Source: Rickettsiales bacterium
Lineage (GTDB): Bacteria; Pseudomonadota; Alphaproteobacteria; Rickettsiales; UBA998
Assembly (NCBI GenBank): GCA_019749855.1
Contig: JAIEPI010000147.1
Coordinates: forward strand, 1 to 6,041
Reading direction: 5' to 3'
DNA length: 6,041 bases
The notes below the pieces were generated by a model. It saw nothing but the letters and a program-made list of their open reading frames with translations. It did not search any database and was not told where the DNA came from. The position numbers and the translations under genes are program-made. Shown piece by piece: positions 1 through 3,927 of the stretch; position 1 is the stretch's first letter; every line of letters starts with the position of its first letter.

Positions 1-14
1 ATCCGAGAGGAGTA

Positions 15-457
15 GCCCGACATGGTTAATAAAGACAGGGGAAATATTAACCCATCTTACCCGCTCTTTGTCGGGGCGTTCCGCGATGCATTAGTGAGCC
101 TGAAGCTTCGCCGTGGATATACGGCGGAGCATCTGGCGCGGCTGGTCGGTATCCCCGCAAAAACGGTGGAAAAGCATCTGTCTTCTGACTGCGACGCCTT
201 GCCGCAAGGGCCGCATCTGCACCGCTATCTCGCGTTTTTTGGTGCGGAGCTGGTGTTGTTGTGGCTGGCGCCGATGGGAATTCATGCTGAGTCGGCAGGC
301 AGCGATCGCCTGCGTCGCCAGAAGGAGGCTAAGCAACTGCTTTCGCGCCTGTCCAGCCTGATCGGGGAGGACGGCGCATGATTCAATATGTCGGGGCCTT
401 TAGGGAGCGTGCAGGGCGTTCCAGCGAACCAAAAGGGAATGCAGTGCGGCCCGACAT
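15..457. repeat. Dispersed TGTCGGG / CCCGACA motif (four copies)
   Basis: GCCCGACAT occurs at 15-23 (over the first start codon) and at 449-457; TGTCGGGGC occurs at 69-77 and 389-397, the latter preceded by A. The two forms are reverse complements over TGTCGGG. I find no further copy elsewhere in the window. They may be operator sites for the first helix-turn-helix protein, or the two + strand copies may reflect shared coding for VGA. Confidence 0.3.
22..381 (+). CDS. Helix-turn-helix DNA-binding protein (probable phage regulator)
   Basis: This 119-residue protein carries a probable helix-turn-helix at about residues 34-53 (TAEHLARLVGIPAKTVEKHL), with the pattern of a first helix, a glycine turn (V-G-I) and a recognition helix. 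This suggests a phage transcription regulator. The middle part (65-85) is hydrophobic and aromatic and may form a packing or dimer surface. The tail (95-114) is charged and probably helical. The ATG at 22 is preceded by a good Shine-Dalgarno sequence (AGAGGAG, 6-12). Its stop overlaps the next start as ATGA (378-381), so the two are probably translationally coupled. A GCCCGACAT element spans the start codon and recurs downstream, which could be an operator. An upstream reading frame may stop at 13-15 (TAG), but too little of it is present to call. The regulator role is inferred; the exact family is not recognised. Confidence 0.8.
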   Translation: MVNKDRGNINPSYPLFVGAFRDALVSLKLRRGYTAEHLARLVGIPAKTVEKHLSSDCDALPQGPHLHRYLAFFGAELVLLWLAPMGIHAESAGSDRLRRQKEAKQLLSRLSSLIGEDGA

Positions 458-509
458 CGGCATAGAAACCGCCAATTCCCTCAACCCTGCATTTTTTAAC
501 AAGAGGTGA
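378..509 (+). CDS. Small hypothetical protein, 43 aa
   Basis: This short frame (MIQYVGAFRERAG... to ...NPAFFNKR) starts at an ATG overlapping the previous stop by four bases, with GGGGAGG (364-370) at good spacing. It ends two bases before the rusA ATG. It fills what would otherwise be a 130-base hole in a tightly packed operon, which is the main support for it being real. No domain is recognised; the protein is polar, basic and rich in Arg and Asn, with no membrane segment. Its residues 4-10 (YVGAFRE) resemble residues 16-22 (FVGAFRD) of the preceding protein, and the shared DNA is TGTCGGGGC. Function unknown. Confidence 0.55.
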   Translation: MIQYVGAFRERAGRSSEPKGNAVRPDIGIETANSLNPAFFNKR

Positions 510-511
510 TC

Positions 512-982
512 ATGAAAAACAGCATTCGCATCACGCTGGCCGAAATCCCCGTCGCTAAGGGTCGCGGCAAGGTGGGCGTCAATCGTGCCACAGGGCGCGG
601 CATGATCTTCACGCCAGCGAAAACCAAGGCCTATGAAAGTAAACTCCGTGACGCCGCCTCTGACGCTATGGCGGGGCTGCCCCCGTTTGATGAGCCGCTG
701 GCGGTGTACGTGGATGCTTTCGTGCCGGTGCCTCCGTCATGGTCGCAAAGAAAGCAGGTGGCCGCACTGGCTGGGGTGCTCCATCCTCAATCACGGCCAG
801 ACCTCGACAACTACGTTAAAGCCGCGCTCGATGCCCTGAACGGCGTTGTTTACCGCGACGATAATCTCGTGATCGAGATGACCGCTCGCAAGCAATATAG
901 CAGCACGCCGCGCATAGAAATCGAGGTGATGCCGCTCTCACATCAAAAAAGGATGGGCTTATTAACCGCACCGAAATCATGA
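512..982 (+). CDS. rusA: RusA-family Holliday junction resolvase
   Basis: This is a RusA-type endonuclease, a dimeric Mg2+-dependent enzyme that cuts four-way DNA junctions and so removes branches formed by phage recombination and replication before packaging. The diagnostic motif is PDLDNYVKAALDAL (96-109) followed by YRDD (114-117). The acidic residues D97, D99 and D116/D117 and the lysine K103 match the metal-binding acids and essential lysine of E. coli RusA. The final strand IEIEV (135-139) also fits. At 156 residues it is longer than E. coli RusA (120), with extra sequence at the N-terminus and a short basic tail. I chose ATG 512 because AGAGGTG (502-508) sits just upstream; a GTG at 506 would overlap that site. 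Its stop overlaps the next start (ATGA, 979-982). Confidence 0.93.
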   Translation: MKNSIRITLAEIPVAKGRGKVGVNRATGRGMIFTPAKTKAYESKLRDAASDAMAGLPPFDEPLAVYVDAFVPVPPSWSQRKQVAALAGVLHPQSRPDLDNYVKAALDALNGVVYRDDNLVIEMTARKQYSSTPRIEIEVMPLSHQKRMGLLTAPKS

Positions 983-1227
983 CCATTAAAATTCTGAAAT
1001 CACTCAACGCAAAGCCAAAAGGGTTAACGTTGTTCCGCATCCAGCGCGAGCTGGAAGCCATGAAACATGCGGCCACTGAACAATCAGTTAAAGCCAATCT
1101 CCAACGGCTCATTGTGGCGGGAAAAATTCGCCGTGATGAATCGCTTAACTGCGATGAATGTGGTCATCCACACCGCGTTTACAGGATCACGGCACTGGGT
1201 AAGCAGCACTATCAGGGGGAGTCATGA
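979..1227 (+). CDS. Winged-helix DNA-binding protein with CxxCxHxH cluster
   Basis: This 82-residue protein has the layout of a small winged-helix domain. A first helix (residues 1-9) and a 'GLTLFRIQREL' segment (15-25) are followed by a recognition-helix candidate (TEQSVKANLQRLIVAGKI, 33-50) and a beta wing ending in HRVYRITALGKQHY (65-78). This pattern is typical of helix-turn-helix proteins in which the wing follows 'L...GKI'. Unusually, the wing carries C58, C61, H63 and H65, a compact possible metal site. It starts at an ATG overlapping the rusA stop and ends in an ATGA overlap with the next gene, so it is part of the same operon. DNA binding is inferred from the fold pattern; the target is unknown. 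Confidence 0.75.
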   Translation: MTIKILKSLNAKPKGLTLFRIQRELEAMKHAATEQSVKANLQRLIVAGKIRRDESLNCDECGHPHRVYRITALGKQHYQGES

Positions 1228-1385
1228 CACGTCGCATTGGCCCTACGTACAAGCAAAGCGAACTGGCGAAGATGTACCTCCGCGCAGGGCATGTCAGCGA
1301 TGTGTACGTCATGGAATTGACAGGCATCACGCTGCAGGACGTGTCGCGTATCAGGAAGGAATTAGCACAAGAGGGCAAGCGATGA
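1224..1385 (+). CDS. Small helix-turn-helix-like protein, 53 aa
   Basis: The frame opens at the ATGA overlap with the winged-helix gene and closes at another ATGA overlap (1382-1385). GGGGGA (1215-1220) is a usable ribosome site. The 53-residue product has an N-terminal helix (SELAKMYLRAGH, 12-23) and a pattern VYVMELTGITLQDVSRIRKELAQEG (27-51) that looks like a helix, a turn at TGIT, then a recognition helix rich in Arg and Lys. This resembles a minimal helix-turn-helix, but I do not recognise the family. Placement among DNA-binding and replication genes fits a small accessory regulator. The competing frame on the same bases (from 1067) is a shadow running through two real genes. Confidence 0.6.
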   Translation: MTRRIGPTYKQSELAKMYLRAGHVSDVYVMELTGITLQDVSRIRKELAQEGKR

Positions 1386-1552
1386 GAATTCAGGTGCCAG
1401 ACGACACACGCTCCCAATCGCTTATAAAAGCGCAGCGCCGTAAATTTATACGCGAATGGCTGCCGCTGCTCAGAAAGATACGTTTTCAACAGAAAGAATC
1501 AAATGCGGTTATGGACGCGCTTTGTAGCCCGTGGGGAAGGGTGAGGTCATGA
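1382..1552 (+). CDS. Small basic hypothetical protein, 56 aa
   Basis: This 56-residue protein starts at ATG 1382 inside the previous stop and ends in an ATGA overlap with the DUF1376 gene. It is strongly basic (many Arg and Lys, especially KAQRRKFIREWLPLLRKIRF at 16-35), and that segment could be an amphipathic helix. One tryptophan lies in this helix and another near the C-terminus. No known domain is recognised. Coupled overlaps at both ends and the absence of any better frame support it being expressed. A nucleic-acid or protein-partner binding role in the replication module is only a guess from charge and position. The start could also be read further upstream in the same frame (1067), but that would cross two other genes. 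Confidence 0.5.
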   Translation: MRIQVPDDTRSQSLIKAQRRKFIREWLPLLRKIRFQQKESNAVMDALCSPWGRVRS

Positions 1553-2406
1553 GTGATCTATCTTTTATGCCTTTCTACGTTGCTGACTATTTGGCAGACA
1601 CGATGCACCTCTCCATCGATGAGCACGGCGCCTATCTGAAACTGATGTTTTGCATGTGGCGCACCGATGATGGCTGGCTCCCTGATGACGATAAAAAAAT
1701 CTGCACAATGCTTTCCATAGGTGCAAAGAAATGGGCCTCCATTAAGCCCGTTATTGCACCTTTTTTCACCTATGAGGAGGGGCATTTTACACAAGGAAGG
1801 CTCTCCCGAGAGCGTAAAAAAGTTGAGGGTAAAATCAAAAGTTGCTCCGACTCAGGGAAGAAAAGTGCGGAAGCTAAGGCGCTGAAAAACAAAGATACCA
1901 CTTCAACGGACGTTGACGTTTCGTTGCAACGAACTTCCAACATCGCGCGCCGTACTTCGTACCCAGAACCAGATATAGATAAGAAAGATAAATCTTCCTT
2001 ATCTAGCCCCCTTACCCCCAAATTCATTTTGCCGGACTGGATCAAGCCTGAGCCTTGGAATGTTTTTATTGAATCCCGAAAGAAGCTGAAAGCCGTCAAC
2101 AGCGAATTCGCACTGCGGTGCATCGTTGCTGACCTTGAGCGATTCCGAGACATGGGCCACGACCCGAATGAACTCATCGAAACCGCCATCAAACATGGCT
2201 GGAAATCTGTCTATGAACCCAAAAACTTTGGAGCACCACGCCATGCACAATCAAGCAATCACCACGGATTCCTCGAGGAGGGAGAACGCCTTATCCGCGA
2301 ATACCGAGACCAGGCTGAGCGAGACGGACAGGCCGCATCTGACAGCCGCACTCTCACGGATTTGTGTGCTGCAGAAGAAATATGGCCGGACAGCCCAAGA
2401 GCTTAA
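1549..2406 (+). CDS. DUF1376 phage replication protein (initiator-like)
   Basis: Residues 6-90 carry the DUF1376 signature: MPFYVADYLADT (7-18), LSIDEHGAYLKL (21-32), W(L)PDDD (43-48), the W62-centred 'KKWASIKPVIAPFF' (60-73) and a basic helix. DUF1376 proteins usually lie in phage replication modules beside a helicase or loader and are thought to act like initiators. A polar linker (about 95-160) joins this to a C-terminal domain, WIKPEPWNVFIESRKK (164-179) to HGWKSVYEPK (216-225), a W...E.RKK...GWKS.YEP pattern common at the C-termini of phage replication proteins. I chose ATG 1549 (four-base overlap, GGGTGAGG-like site upstream) over ATG 1531. The linker DNA holds a palindrome and a hairpin. 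The last 55 codons overlap the next gene in another frame, which is unusually long. The initiator role is inferred from family and position. Confidence 0.85.
   Translation: MSDLSFMPFYVADYLADTMHLSIDEHGAYLKLMFCMWRTDDGWLPDDDKKICTMLSIGAKKWASIKPVIAPFFTYEEGHFTQGRLSRERKKVEGKIKSCSDSGKKSAEAKALKNKDTTSTDVDVSLQRTSNIARRTSYPEPDIDKKDKSSLSSPLTPKFILPDWIKPEPWNVFIESRKKLKAVNSEFALRCIVADLERFRDMGHDPNELIETAIKHGWKSVYEPKNFGAPRHAQSSNHHGFLEEGERLIREYRDQAERDGQAASDSRTLTDLCAAEEIWPDSPRA
1920..1933. repeat. 14-bp perfect palindrome in the DUF1376 linker
   Basis: TTCGTTGCAACGAA is a perfect inverted repeat with no spacer. It lies just after a tandem GACGTTGACGTT (1909-1920) and shortly before GTACTTCGTAC. It falls in the low-complexity linker region of the replication gene, where protein constraint is weak, so it could be a protein-binding or origin element. 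This is sequence-level evidence only. Confidence 0.4.
1978..2003 (+). repeat. Hairpin: 12-bp inverted repeat in the DUF1376 linker
   Basis: The left arm GATAAGAAAGAT and right arm ATCTTCCTTATC are complementary over 12 bases with one mismatch, separated by AA. The arms are AT-rich, unlike the surrounding sequence. The element encodes the linker DKKDKSSLS. It could form a stem in DNA or RNA. No T-run follows, so a rho-independent terminator is unlikely. It lies 45 bases after the 14-bp palindrome; an origin or RNA-structure role is possible. Confidence 0.4.
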
Positions 2407-2950
2407 AACCATCGTCGATGGCTATCTGTGGACCATGACTGATTACACACTCCGGCAAGTGCTGTGGTCGATGAAAACCTACTGCCAGCGCAAGTCTGAC
2501 ATTCCTGCCCCCGCTGATCTGATTGCCGTTTTGGAGGAGGGCCGCAAGGTGAGAATCGAGGAAAAAAAATCTAGGGAGGCTATGGAAAAAAAAGCCGAAA
2601 TGCCATGGGAAACCAAAGCGCGCAAAGCCCGCGAAATGAAGGCCGAATATGTGCGAGTGTTCGCTTCGTCACCACGATTTCAGCCCTTCGTCTCGGACAA
2701 GCAAAAAATGCTCGCGCTCACTTACGTCAGCGCCGCTGCATCCTTTCAAGCAGAAACCATCATGGAAGTCACCCGACGCACGGTGAACTGGATGGATTTG
2801 CTCTGTGATGGCGGGCCAGACGATGAATCTTTCCGCGCAGATATTTTCCGCGAAGCCGATGACGCCAAGCAGCGCGGCTCCATCAGCGTTACCCTGCCTG
2901 CGCGCCTATTCGAGCGGGCCAACCTTCCCGCCCAACAGTCGCATGTATGA
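2243..2950 (+). CDS. Phage replication protein, helicase-loader-like
   Basis: The protein (235 residues from this start) has a helical N-terminal domain, LQKKYGRTAQELKTIVDG (43-60) and LRQVLWSMKTYCQRKSDIPAPADLIAVLE (70-98). The 'ip.PaDli' ending is typical of phage replisome organiser/loader proteins encoded just after an initiator. A highly charged Lys/Glu-rich helix (99-136) follows, then a second helical domain (137-190) and an Arg/Asp-rich tail. The likely job is to deliver a helicase to the origin in partnership with the DUF1376 protein; this rests on position and pattern, not a firm family match. ATG 2243 has GGAG (2230-2233) at good spacing. ATG 2213 and the first in-frame ATG 2126 are alternatives. 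Any of these gives a long out-of-frame overlap with the DUF1376 gene. Two phased A8 runs lie in the charged region. Confidence 0.7.
   Translation: MHNQAITTDSSRRENALSANTETRLSETDRPHLTAALSRICVLQKKYGRTAQELKTIVDGYLWTMTDYTLRQVLWSMKTYCQRKSDIPAPADLIAVLEEGRKVRIEEKKSREAMEKKAEMPWETKARKAREMKAEYVRVFASSPRFQPFVSDKQKMLALTYVSAAASFQAETIMEVTRRTVNWMDLLCDGGPDDESFRADIFREADDAKQRGSISVTLPARLFERANLPAQQSHV
2561..2593 (+). promoter_or_regulatory. Candidate -1 frameshift / slippage site (two A8 runs with internal Shine-Dalgarno)
   Basis: Two runs of eight A (2562-2569 and 2586-2593) are both read as GAA AAA AAA, so each presents a correctly phased A AAA AAA heptamer for -1 slippage. Before the second run lies AGGGAGG (2573-2579), six bases upstream of it. 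E. coli dnaX has AGGGAG seven bases before its slippery run, the same arrangement. A -1 shift at the second run would add 71 residues and stop at 2806-2808; at the first it would stop almost at once (TAG, 2572-2574). No clear downstream stem is seen. An internal start at ATG 2582 is another reading of the same Shine-Dalgarno. Confidence 0.3.
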
Positions 2951-3335
2951 CCAGACCAACATCAGTGAGAATGACCACGCCAGCGATATTTATTTTATTC
3001 GCAGGCTGTATCAGGCCATCATCGTACAAGCGCTCCGCGACCTTTGCGCCAAGCCCAAAAAGGCTGATCCTGCCATCCCCACAGAAGGCGGCGGACAAAT
3101 GCTGCTCAGCTTTGTGGAGCCTATCAAAATTGACATGGAGGATTGTGACGATGTTGACCCAGCAGGCGAAGCCCACGCTTATATTTTTGGCCAATTCGAG
3201 GATAGCATTTTTGAGCATGATTGCGAGGCAGCGGGCCTGTGCCATGTTGTCGTGCGTCGATCCGCAGAAGGAATTAAACAAGGAAAAACAAAGCTTTCGG
3301 TGCAAGTTATGCGCCGATTTATCATAAAGCGTTAA
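2943..3335 (+). CDS. Hypothetical phage protein upstream of the terminase, 130 aa
   Basis: I do not firmly recognise this gene. The 130-residue product has an N-terminal helix with IRRLYQAIIVQALRDLC (19-35), an acidic middle (IDMEDCDDVDPAGEAHAYIFGQFEDSIF, 63-90), a 'DCEAAGLCHVVVRR' segment (93-106) and a basic C-terminus. The order 'QA...D', then 'A..yif', then 'C..AGl...vvrr' resembles small phage proteins that often sit just before terminase genes, from memory only. Four cysteines (C35, C68, C94, C100) are present; no clear metal motif. The ATG at 2943 overlaps the previous gene by eight bases and lacks a strong Shine-Dalgarno, so expression probably depends on coupling. The +1-shifted frame from 2947 is a shadow. 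It ends just ahead of the small terminase gene. Confidence 0.7.
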   Translation: MYDQTNISENDHASDIYFIRRLYQAIIVQALRDLCAKPKKADPAIPTEGGGQMLLSFVEPIKIDMEDCDDVDPAGEAHAYIFGQFEDSIFEHDCEAAGLCHVVVRRSAEGIKQGKTKLSVQVMRRFIIKR

Positions 3336-3347
3336 ATGAGGGATAAT
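3319..3347 (+). promoter_or_regulatory. Weak candidate sigma70 promoter before the small terminase
   Basis: TTATCA (3319-3324) and GATAAT (3342-3347) are separated by 17 bp, matching four and five of six consensus bases. Transcription would begin near 3354, at the preferred terS start codon, giving a leaderless message. It lies inside the end of the preceding gene, and one such match can easily arise by chance. Confidence 0.2.
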
Positions 3348-3353
3348 GGGGTT

Positions 3354-3752
3354 ATGGCTCGCATTGCACGATCTGACGAGGTGATCGACGAAATCCTTAA
3401 CCGGATTACCAACGGCGAATCTGTGCGGAAAATCTGCACGGGCGAGGACATGCCTAATCCGCGAACGTGGCTGAGGTGGTGTGACGATGACGCTGAACTT
3501 GCCGCCAGGTGCGCGCGCGCAAGGGAGCATCAGGCCGAGGTGATGGACGGGCGCATCATGGAAGTCGTCGAGGGCGTGCTTGATAAAACCATTGAGCCGG
3601 ACGTGGCGAGGGTGGCGCTTTCAGGGCTGCAATGGCGGGCGTCGAAGCTGGCTCCCAAGCGCTACGGCGCGAAGCTGGATGTCGAGGGCGAGGTGAAACT
3701 TTCAGCACGGGAAATGCTGGCGGCAATTATGGAGGGGCAGAACCATGGATGA
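3354..3752 (+). CDS. terS: Terminase small subunit (Sf6 gp1-like)
   Basis: The small terminase binds the packaging start site on phage DNA and presents it to the large terminase. The N-terminal part is a helix-turn-helix: DEVIDEILNRITNGESVRKIC (8-28) followed by MPNPRTWLRWCDDDAELAARCARAREHQAEVM (33-64). 'GESvrkIC...MP...T...W' and 'YARARE'-like text are hallmarks of the Sf6-type family. The second half includes the oligomerisation region and the characteristic 'LQWRASKLAPKRYGAK' (92-107). Its 132 residues match the family's usual length. ATG 3354 gives the usual MAR... start with G-rich sequence upstream; ATG 3336, directly after the previous stop, lacks a ribosome site and would add six residues. 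It overlaps the next gene by eight bases. Confidence 0.9.
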   Translation: MARIARSDEVIDEILNRITNGESVRKICTGEDMPNPRTWLRWCDDDAELAARCARAREHQAEVMDGRIMEVVEGVLDKTIEPDVARVALSGLQWRASKLAPKRYGAKLDVEGEVKLSAREMLAAIMEGQNHG

Positions 3753-3927
3753 CCGTGACGCGCCGGAGTGGTTTGCTGGAACCCCTGATGATTTTCTGCC
3801 GGATGACACCAGCGACATGCGTGGCTTTATGGTATTTGCGGTGATTCTTTCGCTGATTCTGGGCCTGTGCTGGGCGCTGGCAATCTTTCTCACGGTCAAC
3901 CAGCTTGTGCGCTGGGTGGCTGTATGA
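3745..3927 (+). CDS. Small single-pass membrane protein, 60 aa
   Basis: The protein has an acidic soluble head (MDDRDAPEWFAGTPDDFLPDD, seven Asp in 21 residues), one strong transmembrane segment (about 28-51, FMVFAVILSLILGLCWALAIFL) and a short basic tail (NQLVRWVAV). By the positive-inside rule it should sit N-out, C-in, with no cleavable signal. ATG 3745 has an excellent ribosome site (GGAGGGG, 3730-3736), and its stop forms an ATGA overlap with the large terminase gene. It is an unusual insert between the two terminase genes. Small membrane proteins in phages may be holin-like or modify the membrane, but size and one segment do not prove a holin. No family is recognised. Confidence 0.75.
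   Translation: MDDRDAPEWFAGTPDDFLPDDTSDMRGFMVFAVILSLILGLCWALAIFLTVNQLVRWVAV

Noticed and set aside
1..15. End of an upstream gene (TAG at 13-15)
   Set aside because: Only four codons are visible, so the frame cannot be told from chance.
1067..1552. 161-codon open frame across three small genes
   Set aside because: Its first two thirds lie out of frame over the winged-helix and 53-residue genes, and only its end (from 1382) looks like the real 56-residue gene; no ribosome site at 1067.
1978..2003. Rho-independent terminator
   Set aside because: The hairpin is AT-rich, lies inside a gene and has no following T-run.
2947..3327. 126-codon frame starting MTRPTS at the previous stop (ATGA)
   Set aside because: The ATGA overlap is attractive, but the translated protein lacks a plausible domain pattern, while the frame from 2943 gives a protein with ordered acidic and helical segments. 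Some doubt remains.
2889..3530. 213-codon open frame on the - strand
   Set aside because: It runs opposite to a set of tightly coupled + strand genes and crosses the start of the clear small terminase gene; no recognised domain.
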